From assembly GCA_025526915.1 (NCBI GenBank), contig JAHLKH010000156.1, positions 1-64,000 on the forward strand: a stretch of 64,000 bases of DNA. Reading direction: 5' to 3'. Under the pieces are notes generated by a model, which worked only from the letters and a program-made list of their open reading frames with translations, did no database searches and had not been told where the DNA came from. This DNA comes from Entophlyctis helioformis. Its lineage: Eukaryota; Chytridiomycota; Chytridiomycetes; Chytridiales; Chytriomycetaceae. Position numbers and translations under genes: made by a program. The first letter of the stretch is position 1. Each line of letters opens with the position of its first letter. Below are positions 23,093 to 32,349 of the stretch, piece by piece.

Positions 23093-24326
23093 TCGCAATG
23101 TTTCCACGTGAAACTGCCCATTCAAGATTAACGACAGCCACAGGATATCAAGGCGTTGCACATGAGCCATGTGGGAGAGCGCGCGCAACTCGCATGCAGC
23201 GTCAAGCATCCAAGCAACACACAAGAGAGGGGGACCGCGAGCTGATTGGATATGCGGTCGGTGCATGCACCAATGACTGTAGAGAGGTGCACAGACAGAT
23301 CAGATATGCAACCAGCTCATATACAAGTAAATGATCATGGAAGCAGGCAGGCAAGCAAGCAGGAGAGCGAGGTGGAAATGTGGGATGCAAGGGAAAATGA
23401 CTGGGTGTCGTAATGAGACAATCACAGACGGCAAAAGCTCCCAAGGCGATTGATGTTCGCAAAGTTTCCACGTGGTATGCCCATTTTGGAGATAGAGGCA
23501 GCCACAGGATGACAATGCGGTGAGTGTGAGTGAGGAGTGGGAGACGGCAAGCAGGCTGGATATGCGGTCGGTGCATGCACCAATGACTGTAGAGAGGTGC
23601 ACAGACAGATCAGATATGCAACCAGCTCATATACAAGTAAATGATCATGGAAGCAGGCAGGCAAGCAAGCAGGAGAGCGAGGTGGAAATGTGGGATGCAA
23701 GGGAAAATGACTGGGTGTCGTAATGAGACAATCACAGACGGCAAAAGCTCCCAAGGCGATTGATGTTCGCAAAGTTCCACTGGTATGCCCATTTTGGAGA
23801 TAGAGGCAGCCACAGGATGACAATGGGTGAGTGGGAGGGGGGGGCGGGGGAGGGTCGGTGATGCACCAAGAGAGATGCACAACAGATCAGATGGCCATAT
23901 ACAAGATCGGCAGGGGAGGGGGGGAGGTGGATGTTCAGGCAAAGAGGTTTGCCACAGTGGTATGCCATTTTGGAGATAGAGGCAGCCACAGGATGACAAT
24001 GCGGTGAGTGAGGAGTGGGAGACGGCAAGCAGGCTGGATATGCGGTCGGTGCATGCACCAATGACTGTAGAGAGGTGCACAGACAGATCAGATATGCAAC
24101 CACTCATATACAAGTAAATGATCATGGAAGCAGGCAGGCAAGCAAGCAGGAGAGCGAGGTGGAAATGTGGGATGCAAGGGAAAATGACTGGGTGTCGTAA
24201 TGAGACAATCACAGACGGCAAAAGCTCCCAAGGCGATTGATGTTCGCAAAGTTTCCACGTGGTATGCCCATTTTGGAGATAGAGGCAGCCACAGGATGAC
24301 AATGCGGTGAGTGTGAGTGAGGAGTG
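23093..24326 (+). repeat. Array of ~310-bp direct repeats (two full copies, one near-full copy, two partial or degenerate)
   Basis: A unit beginning GGATATGCGGTCGGTGCATG recurs at 23248, 23558 and 24036. It runs through GTAAATGATCATGGAAGCAG and the end block CCACAGGATGACAATG. The first spacing is exactly 310 bp. A shortened degenerate copy fills about 23831-24035, with G-tracts inserted. A partial copy of only the end block is at about 23093-23160. The full copies are nearly identical. Open frames across the array are long only because the unit lacks stops in one minus frame; their translations are Pro/His/Cys-rich and repeat with the unit, so I do not call genes. Function is unknown; it could be a local satellite or a tail of the flanking transcripts. 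Confidence 0.9.
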
Positions 24327-24655
24327 GATGGCAGCAGGCAGATACATGCAAGGACAAGCAAAGGACAGGCAGGGAAGGGCCAAGTACACGCCGTGAGGCG
24401 GGCTAGGGGGCAGCAAGCACGCGTGAGCGCGGTTCATTGGCAAGCAGACCACGACCAAGCAGATGAAAAGTACCGATGCTGCGTGTGAATGCGACTGTAC
24501 AGCACGCAGCAGCAGCAAGCACAAGCAAACGCATGTCGATGGACAAGCAGGGAGAGAGCGTGATAGGAGCCAGCAGCGAGAGCGAAAGGGGTGTGGCGGG
24601 GAGAGCAAATAACTACACACAGACGGGTAAACCAACCGACCAACCAACCAACACA
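24327..24655. other. Spacer between repeat array and eIF3h
   Basis: Purine-rich unique sequence with no recognised gene. It ends in AACCAACCAACCAACACATTA just before the eIF3h stop codon, so it is probably the eIF3h 3' untranslated region. Confidence 0.5.
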
Positions 24656-25981
24656 TTATTGCTGTGTTTGCAATCCCTTGGCGACAAACATCTTGGTCAG
24701 GGACGGGCCAGCGTATTGGTAAATCTGCTTGCAGTAGGTATCGATCTGGTTTGTGATGACGAGCGTCTCGAGGCGGCTGGGCTCCTTGTTAAGGACGTTG
24801 GTGAGCGACTGGGGAACGGCCTTGATCTCGTCGTCCGAGTACGGCGGCGGGTTACCGGCGGCGATGGCAGCGGCGTTCTCCGAGATCTTGTAGGCGGTCT
24901 GCTGGGCGGCACGCTGCTGCTCCTTCTGGACGCTGCGCTGCCATCCCTGCCATCTCCACTGCTCCTGGCCGTGCTCCTCGATGGTCTCGGCAAGGTACTC
25001 GAGGTGCTTCTCGAGGTACGACTCGGAGCCGAGTGCGAGGCTGTCGTAGTTTGGAGCAAAGGGCGAGGCGTTGGACGGGAGACGGGCGTTGAGGAACGAG
25101 GGCGGGAAAGCAAGGGCGGTGCGGACCTGGGGCGGTGCGGTGCGCGAGCCGTTGATCTCGTGGAGGAGGGCGTTGAGCAGGTGGGAGTTGTGGAGCTTGA
25201 TGGGGACCGACTCGAAGACGGTCGAGGGCGAAAGCTGGTGCTTCATGAGGTTCTCGACAGTGAACTTGCGCGACTCGAAGACGGTCATGAACGTGTCCGA
25301 GAGACGCAGCGCACGCAGCGCGAGCGAGCCCTGGCTTGTGCGGGCGGGGTCGTAGATGACGACGACGGCGTTGGGGAAGGCCTTCTGGTGGTTGTACTGG
25401 GTCTCGATGAGCGTCTGGTTCCAGAACGAGCCGAGGTATGTGGACTGGTACCAGCCGACGGTGTTGGCGTCAAAGTTGAGCGTGCGCAGGCTGCGCAGCA
25501 TCTGCAGCTGGTAGTCGGCGCCGCCGTCCACGTCCTCGTCCGCGGCGCCAGCAGCAGCGTCGCCGTCGACGTCGTCGGCGGCCGTGGCAGCAGCGGCAGC
25601 GGCGGCAGCGTTGGCAGCGGCGGCCGAGGCGCCCGTCTTGGCCTTTGCGGTGAAGGGGAAGCTGTTGGTGACCTCGAGTGTGCCGGCGACGTCGATGCCG
25701 AGCAGCTGGCCGGTCGCCGTGGAGGGAGCGAGGTCCTTGCAGTGCTTGACGATCTTGAGCACAGCGACGGCGTCGAGCTGCACCGACGCCAGCCGCTTGG
25801 ACACGAGCAGCGACGAGTAGGCGTCGCTGTCCCAGTCGACGGACAGCATGTCGCCGGTGCCGTGCTCGCCAGCCGCGGCGGCAAGGGCGGCAGCAGCGGC
25901 AGCGGCAGCAACGGCCTCGGCCTCGGCCTGGGCGGCGGCGGCGGCAGCCGAGGCAGCGGTGCGTGCTTGAGGGCCAGCCAT
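24656..25981 (-). CDS. EIF3H: Translation initiation factor eIF3 subunit h
   Basis: MPN-domain (non-catalytic) subunit of the eIF3 complex. Single exon, 441 codons, intact. After an Ala-rich N-terminus the MPN domain starts with VQLDAVAVLKIVKHCKDL and continues ATGQLLGIDVAGTLEVTNSF. The metal-binding JAMM residues are absent, as usual for eIF3h; instead there is NTVGWYQSTYLGSFWNQTLI, then VVVIYDPARTSQGSLALRAL. The second half has the eIF3h block ESVPIKLHNSHLLNALLHEI and a helical tail ending LVITNQIDTYCKQIYQYAGP. Start ATG 25981 is the only sensible one. It lies tail-to-head next to MSH4, 201 bp away. Confidence 0.95.
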   Translation of the reverse strand: MAGPQARTAASAAAAAAQAEAEAVAAAAAAAALAAAAGEHGTGDMLSVDWDSDAYSSLLVSKRLASVQLDAVAVLKIVKHCKDLAPSTATGQLLGIDVAGTLEVTNSFPFTAKAKTGASAAAANAAAAAAAATAADDVDGDAAAGAADEDVDGGADYQLQMLRSLRTLNFDANTVGWYQSTYLGSFWNQTLIETQYNHQKAFPNAVVVIYDPARTSQGSLALRALRLSDTFMTVFESRKFTVENLMKHQLSPSTVFESVPIKLHNSHLLNALLHEINGSRTAPPQVRTALAFPPSFLNARLPSNASPFAPNYDSLALGSESYLEKHLEYLAETIEEHGQEQWRWQGWQRSVQKEQQRAAQQTAYKISENAAAIAAGNPPPYSDDEIKAVPQSLTNVLNKEPSRLETLVITNQIDTYCKQIYQYAGPSLTKMFVAKGLQTQQ

Positions 25982-26117
25982 GTGAGTGAGCGGGTGTTGT
26001 GGGTTGTGGGCTCGGGCGAGAGATCAGTGTGCGCGGGCCAGTCGCACCAGCAAGAAGAAAAACCAAAAGTCGCCGACACGCGCTGATTGGTCGGCGCGTT
26101 TCATTGGCTGGCCGCGA

Positions 26118-26176
26118 CTGCTCGTGCCTCTGCTCGTGCCTCTGCTCGTGCCTTTACGAGTGCCTTTACGAGTGCT
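26118..26176 (+). repeat. 12-bp minisatellite (CTGCTCGTGCCT)n between eIF3h and MSH4
   Basis: About three direct copies of CTGCTCGTGCCT are followed by two copies of TTACGAGTGCC. CTCGTGCC and TACGAGTGC are near-inverted, so a short hairpin is possible. It sits in the 201-bp spacer that holds the eIF3h promoter and the MSH4 3' end. Confidence 0.8.
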
Positions 26177-26182
26177 CATCCA

Positions 26183-29100
26183 CTAGTGCTCCACTGGGGC
26201 CGCCTCTGCTCGTGCCTCCATCGCCGCCTCCTGCAGGTGCAGCAGATGCTGCCGCAGCGCCGCGTCGCCGAGCGTGCTGCACCGCTGCGTCTGCACAACG
26301 GCCCGCGCAACCGCCTGCCGAGTCTTGGCCCGCTCGCTCTGCCGCGTCTGTGCATTGCCTGCCCGCAGCTGCTCGCGTCTCCTCTCGACGCTTTGCGACA
26401 CGCGCAGTGCCCGCTCCAGTGTCGCCGCATCAAGCCCCGCCGTCGCTGCAAGCCGCAGTCCGTAGTGCTGCGTCTCGCTGCGTCCTGGCAGCACCTTGTA
26501 CGAAAACGTTAGATGACCGTGCATCAGATCCCCGCCTCCTGCTCCTGCTGCTCCTGCTGCTGCTCCTGCTGTTCCTGCTGTTGCTGATGATGATCGCGCT
26601 CCATTGCTGGTCGGTCCACTGGCTTGCAAGTGCATCGCAACGGCATGCGACGTGTCGCTGAATGCAACCGCCAGCTCTTCAAAGTGCGTCACCAGAAACA
26701 CAAACGCCTTGGTCTGGTCAGCAGCTCCTCGCAGATCGCATAGCAGACACCAACGCCGTCGGTCGTCGATGTGCCGCGTCCAAGCTCGTCAATCACCACA
26801 AGGCTGCGGTCGGTGACGTTGGACAGGATGAACGCCGCCTCGGTCATCTCGCACATGAAGGTCGACGCGCTCGCCTCGATGCTGTCGTCCGTCCCGATGC
26901 GCGAGAACAGGCGGTCGGCGAGCCGCACTGACGCATACTCGGCTGGCGCATATGCCCCAATCTGCGCAAGGACGTTCAGGAGCGCCACCTGTCGCAGTAC
27001 GTCGACTTGCCCGACTGTTGCCGCATTCCCACGTGCGTGTGTTGGATCAGCCGTCCAGACCCACAGCCTGTCGGCATGCCTTGCAGCAGAGACTTTCAAG
27101 CGTCTTGCAAGACTCACCATGTTGGGCCCTGTGATGATCTGCAGCCGTGTCATGGTGTCGGCATACACATCATTAGAAACGATTGGACCGGCAGTCGTCT
27201 TCATGGCCGCTGGAAGGATCGGATGCCGCCCGTTCTTGATGGCAAGCGTGCTCGTGAATTCGGGCCGCACGCCCTTGTATCCATCAGCCGCGCATGCGAA
27301 TCCCACAATCGCATCCAACAGTGCGACAGACTCGGACAGCTGGTAGAGTATGGACAGATTGTCGCGTGCCCTGGCCGTGAGATCCGCAATGATTCTGCTC
27401 CCCCATCCGCATTTGCACCTGATGAGTGTGCTGGTGGATCAGCCATGCCGTCGCAGGCTCACTTACTTGTCGCCCATCAGATACACCTCGGTCAGCGACT
27501 CTTGGATGCGGCCGTTCTGGCTCATCTGCCACAGTGCAGCATGTCAGCTTCCACGCCAAACCACAACTTTGTGGACATGCAAGACATACCAGCCGCAATG
27601 TCGTAAAGGTCAGGTGCTTGCGTTTCTTGCTCGCGTTGATGTATTCGGCAGGAAGGCTTTCGTTTGTGCCGAGGCTGTCGCATTGAGCGACAGGTAGAAC
27701 CCTGCGGCTGGAGTGAAGATGGCTTTGACAGGAAGGCCATACTTTTCGGTGTAGTGCCCAACTAGATCGTGCACATCGTTGGTCGCTTCCTTGTATGTCT
27801 GTCGCGCTGTTGCCATGCAATCGCATGAATGCGGGCCAGTATCCCACATGCCTGGTGCCTGGACCGCAAATGGCACATACCGACATCAAGCAGGCCATTG
27901 ACGCCGGAGCGCACGGCATAGCATCGCTGGTTGCGTAGCCCGATCGCAGTCTTTTGGTACGTCACGTCCGTGTTGATGACTTGGTCAATAACGTCAAGCA
28001 ACGTCTGGATCGTCGGCTTGCCCAGCACCTGTTTTATTGAGCGGGGCTGGTGAGCCATCTGCCATGTTACAATGCGAAACATGGGGCATTTACCAGCTGG
28101 ACAGCCTCGAGCAATGCAGACTTGCTTCCTTGGAGGGCTGCGTGGATGGGCTGTATCTGGCAGAGGATGTGCTTAAGGACGATGATACGATTGATGGCTT
28201 GTTCGGCATGCTTGACAGACTGCTTCCTGTTGAATTGAATGAGCTGCATGCGATGTGTATCCGGTCGTGTCAGATCGCGATGTGCTACACGAGGATGTCA
28301 AAGCAAGCAGGGCAGAGCGACTCACAGAGCTGATCAGGTGGTCAATGTCCAGGACGCCTTTGAGTGCTGTTGTTGATGGCTGCGGTGAGCATGACAGTGC
28401 AAAGCTATGGCCGGCCATGGACTCGTGGCATACCTTCTTGAATCTTGGCCCTCTGCCGTGGATTCTCAACCAGTTCTGTTTCGCAAACACGGGTCAGGCC
28501 AGGCTGTGGATCGGATGTGCATGGTAGCAGGTTCATCCAACCTTGAACAGCATCAAGGCGTGTCTCGATGGTTGGTTGATCTGCCACAGCGGCGTGGGCA
28601 GTGTTAGCCACCAGAAGATAGCGAGGACAAAGCTGACGATCTGGAATTGCACAAGACATTTACCAAAGAGCGGCTGGAGGATCATCATCCGCAGCAGGCG
28701 GCTTCCCATAGGCGTTTGGGTTTGGTTGAGCACTCCAAACAACGAGTGGCGGCTCTTGCGGTCCTTGAGATTGTACACGAGCTCAAGGTTGCGCACCGTG
28801 ACAGGATCTACTCACGCAGACATGCCCGTATTGGTCAGCGGCTGCGACCATCTGCCACGAACGATCGGCACCGGCAAGGATACGCACCGATCAGCATGAT
28901 GCCGTCAATGGTTTGGAATTGAACTTGAGCGTGTGGTTGGTAAAGATGATGTTCTGGATGCTCTCGATGTACTTGAGCAGAGCCGCCGCAGCCGCAAGAC
29001 AAAAGCATCTGGACACGGTGGAGTCAGACACGAAACCCAACAGTGGCGTGGCCATCCATGCACGTGACCCACTTGGACGACAGGCCAGGAATCAGGGTCT

Positions 29101-30031
29101 CGGTGTGATCCTGCAGCCCCAGCTGTTTGATGATCGCCAGACCCGTCACGTCATTGAACGTCTTGCGCTCGACGGCAACAATCTCGGTGTCGTGCATGCC
29201 CAGATCGATCATCTGATACAGCTTGGACGGCGACGGCTCAATGGACGTTCTAGACATCAAGATCTGGTTTGGCATGTCAGCAACCGCATCCCATCCCATG
29301 CCGATCCGACTCCATCCGATGCCGATCCCATCCCATCCCATCCCATCAGGGCAATCACAGCGTCCATGTCAACCATAGAGTCGCACCTGCAGCGGTTCCA
29401 GCATGCCAAGCCGATGAAGCGTCTTGGAGTACGTCGGCGTGTCTCCATACTGCGACAGAATGCATTCGCTGGTATGCAAATCAATAGCCGCAAAGCCAAT
29501 CTCGCTAGCGACGCCGCGGCCCTCGATCACGGCCACCACAAAGCTGCGGAAGGTAGTGCCGGTGGTGCTGCTGGCTGCGGTGCGGTTGATCAGGTTGGCG
29601 CTGGCCGGACCGCCCGCGCTGCTTGCTGCGTCGCGGCCGTGGGCACTCTGCAGCAGACGGCCGCCTGCGCGGCCTTCGACTGCTCCCGATGTCAGTGGTC
29701 TCCGCGCCGATGCAGCTCTGCCGCCTTGTCCGGCAGTCGCGGTGGCCGGACGAGGCTTTGCATCAGCAATCGCTGCAGGCGCTGGTCGTGGCCGCGGCTT
29801 GAACTTGCGCTGGGATCCTGACGTGACTGATGCAGACATGGATGTAGACATGGATGCCGACATGGATGCCGACGCAGGCGGAGCAGTGGACGACGTCACA
29901 GCAGATCTCGACACGGTAGTTGTGGATATGAACGTTGCGGTAGCAGACACGTTAGCAGACACGGTAGCAGTGGCTGGCCGTGGCCGTGGTCGTGGCCGTG
30001 CAGTCTGCGGGACACTGAGCGAGCGCTTCAT
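26183..30031 (-). CDS. MSH4: MutS homolog 4 (meiotic crossover factor), at least two bases missing
   Basis: MSH4 pairs with MSH5 and stabilises meiotic recombination intermediates (ZMM pathway). A disordered Ser/Thr/Pro/Arg N-terminus (ATG 30031; an in-frame ATG at 30106 exists) leads to the MSH4 connector start TFRSFVVAVIEGRGVASEIG and LHTSECILSQYGDTPTYSKT. Later exons carry LAAAAALLKYIESIQNIIFT (about 28960), RNLELVYNLKDRKSRHSLFG (about 28770), YAVRSGVNGLLDV (about 27910), ASKKRKHLTFTTLRL (about 27630) and RPEFTSTLAIKNGRHPILPA. The ATPase has Walker A GPNM/SGKSTY split by an intron near 27115, and Walker B SLVVIDELGRGTSTTDG. The frame slips by -1 at about 26997 (STY to LRQVALLNVLAQIG) and about 26718 (EELL to TKAFVFLVTHFEE). 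There are about ten introns; not every junction is resolved. No N-terminal mismatch-recognition domain is seen, as expected for MSH4. Confidence 0.9.
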
Positions 30032-30242
30032 GGTGTCTCTTGGTGCTGCTCCGTGTCGCTCGATCCAACTGTCAGGAAGAGCAACTGAAACACGGCCGTG
30101 AGACAATGCAAGGCAAAGCCAGGATGCATCAACGGAATGCTGGCAAACGGCGCAAATGGACTGGTGCGATGTATTAGTCTACAATGGAGAAGAGACGCTG
30201 CGAGGCACGCGCGAGACACGCGCAAGACACGCGCACGAACGT

Positions 30243-31602
30243 CTAGGGATTGACGTCCTGCACACTCCACTCGCCCTCCTTGGTGGCCGTGTACAGCAGC
30301 CGCACGGGCGGTCCGCGTGGCGTGGGTGCGACATGGTCGACGCGGATCGGCTTGAAGACCAGCAAGCAGAAGTTGTCCAGCGCGCTGTTGTGGCCCATCG
30401 CAGCTCCTCTGCCGGGTCCTGCTTGGGCAGCGGCGACTGGCCAGCAGCGGCAGCGGCAGCAGTGTCCTGTCCAGAGAAGCTGGCCGTCGATCGCTGCGGC
30501 GATGTTCGGCCGAGCGTCGAAAACGCCAGCGCTGTTCTGCTGACCGGGCTGGTGCTGCCGATGCTCGACGAGCTGGCGTTGCGGCCCAGAGACCCGGCAA
30601 TCAGACTGGCGCTGTCGCTGCCGGCGATCGAGTACTTGCGGCCGAGGGTGTTGACCGAGGCATTGTCATGGCATCCATCGTCGTGAACTTGAACCCAACG
30701 TCGACGGTGTGCGTGGCAACCTTGACGACGGGTTGCTCGTACACCGACCACGACGCAGACTCGGACAGGGACCGCATCTCGCCAGACGCCGGCCACGAGA
30801 ACGTTGCTCTGTATGTAGGGCTGATGGATCGCCACAAGCGCAGGCGCTCGCCCTCCCAGAAGACTTCAGGGTCGATGGGTGTGGCTGCTGATCCGTTTGT
30901 GCCGTTTGTGCCGAATGAGGCTTCTCGGCGCGGGCTGCTGCTGGCGCTGTCGGGAACACCAATGCGCTTGGGCGGAGAGCCGAAGCGGTGCGACAGGCTG
31001 GGTGCAGCAGCAATGTAGATGCGGCCAGTGAACGAAAACGTCTCGTTGGTCTTGGGCATGTGCCTGTGCAGCCAGCGAGCCAGCCCATCAGTCATTCAAT
31101 CAGCCAGTCAGTCCATCAGCCGTCGGTGCACGCCAACGAACACAAGGAGGCTTTTCACTCAAATTCGCAACGCCACAACGACGGCACGCTCGAGCAGCCG
31201 CTGGTGGACAAGGCGCTGGCCGCTGCTACCAGAGCACCTCGTGGTTCTTGGTGCCCTTGAGCACCGACATGAGCTCGGTGTTGCGGTTGGGTCCGGTGAA
31301 GACGAGCACCTTGGCGTCTGTCCACAGCTGTTCCTGCGCCACAATGTGCTGCAGCTTTGGCGTCCCATCTGCCTTGACGGAGGCGAGCTGCACGCTGACT
31401 GCGAGGTGCATGGCCGGTCAGTCGCTGTGTCTTCGGATGGAGGCTGGCCGCATCGGTATGGGTCGATCCGTGCGGCTATGGCCCACGCAGCCCACGCAGC
31501 CCACGCAGCCCACGCACCTGGTTCCTTGGCGAGCACTCCGCCATAGTTTCGCTTGATGCTCTCCTGCAGCGCGGCAACCCAGGCCGGATCGGACGAAGTC
31601 AT
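30243..31602 (-). CDS. Alr4036-type PNPOx-fold FMN-binding protein, two bases missing
   Basis: Member of the pyridoxamine 5'-phosphate oxidase-like split-barrel family (Alr4036 type), probably FMN-binding; substrate unknown. Exons: 31602-31518, 31398-31230, 31063-30243. Exon 1 encodes DPAWVAALQESIKRNYGGVL. Exon 2 has the barrel start VQLASVKADGTPKLQHIVAQ and KVLVFTGPNRNTELM. Exon 3 has KTNETFSFTGRIYI, FWEGERLRLWRSISPTYRAT then FSWPASGE, and ends LDNFCLLVFKPIRVDHVAP then RLLYTATKEGEWSVQDVNP, the usual family C-terminus. Between these is a Ser/Ala-rich insertion of roughly 100 residues (about 30410-30680). Exon lengths total 1075 nt, two short of a multiple of three; the -1 breaks are near 30670 and 30397. 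Restored length is about 358 residues. Divergent from the RING gene. Confidence 0.82.
31481..31516 (+). repeat. 9-bp minisatellite (GCCCACGCA)x4 inside intron 1 of the PNPOx-like gene
   Basis: Four perfect tandem copies. On the coding strand the array directly follows the 5' splice site (GTGCGTGGG), and each unit repeats the CGTGGG part of the donor. Confidence 0.95.
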
Positions 31603-31693
31603 TATTGAACAATTTGGCAAACAATTGAATGCGATTTGTGTCGATTGACTCACGCGACACGGCCTTGCCCAGCTAACAACAATCCAGCCGGAC

Positions 31694-32260
31694 ATGTCGC
31701 TCATGGCATCGCCCGAGACGCTGCTCTTCAACGCACTCTACGCTCCACACCTGCTTGCGCCGTCAGCCCACACAGACCTGCACGCCCATCCCGTCGCCTC
31801 GTCCAAGTCAATCAGGGCCGCACTGCAACCTGTCCGCATTACTGACTGCCCAATCTGCCTCGACACTTGCTGCCACGACGGTTGCAACGTCGGCAGCAGC
31901 AGCAACAACAACACAGTCGGAGCCAACGGACTGCAGATGCCGTGCGGCCACGCGTTTCATCGCAGGTGTATCGTGCGATGGCTCAAGAGGTCGAATGCAT
32001 GCCCGGTTTGCCGGTACGAGATCGACACTGCTTGCGACGAGTGCAACGACGGCGTGAGGGACCGAATGCGTCGGCGGCAAACGACACGCGAGTTTGCAGA
32101 CGACCCAACCGAGCCCGATGTCGCTTGCAACAGCGACGAGCAGCGATCAGCTTTCAAACCAGACAGCACAGCAGCAATGGCTGCATCTGGAAGCAGAATG
32201 TCGTTCATGTCCCATACAGCCACGGCACGGCCAGTTTGCAGGGCTTGTGCGATCCTCTGA
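31694..32260 (+). CDS. RING-H2 finger protein, probable E3 ubiquitin ligase
   Basis: 188-residue single-exon protein with one RING-H2 domain: CPICLDTC at about residues 52-59, a Ser/Asn insertion, MPCGHAFHRRCIVRWLKRSN, then ACPVCRYE. Cys and His ligands are in C3H2C3 order and the Trp before the last pair is present. The rest is polar and probably disordered; no transmembrane segment is seen. It likely recruits an E2 enzyme; the target is unknown. It starts 91 bp from the divergent PNPOx-like gene and converges with the F-box/ankyrin gene. Confidence 0.85.
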   Translation: MSLMASPETLLFNALYAPHLLAPSAHTDLHAHPVASSKSIRAALQPVRITDCPICLDTCCHDGCNVGSSSNNNTVGANGLQMPCGHAFHRRCIVRWLKRSNACPVCRYEIDTACDECNDGVRDRMRRRQTTREFADDPTEPDVACNSDEQRSAFKPDSTAAMAASGSRMSFMSHTATARPVCRACAIL

Positions 32261-32349
32261 CCTGAAAGGGAAACACAATATATATATGCCCAGAATTTTC
32301 AAGTGCGTTTTATGATCCATATAACCAGCCCATCATCCCGTCCACGCCG

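Noticed and set aside
23093..24326. CRISPR array
   Set aside because: Repeat units are about 310 bp, not short repeats with unique spacers, and the genome is eukaryotic.
23610..24656. 348-codon minus ORF over the 310-bp repeats
   Set aside because: The peptide simply repeats with the DNA unit and is Pro/Cys/His-rich; no start context or conserved domain.
24476..26086. 536-codon plus-strand ORF antisense to eIF3h
   Set aside because: It mirrors the GC-rich eIF3h coding strand, its translation is Val/Gly/Arg low complexity, and the minus strand encodes a complete eIF3h.
31159..31420. Separate small gene at the PNPOx-like exon 2
   Set aside because: Exon phases join it to the flanking exons and together they form one family-length protein.
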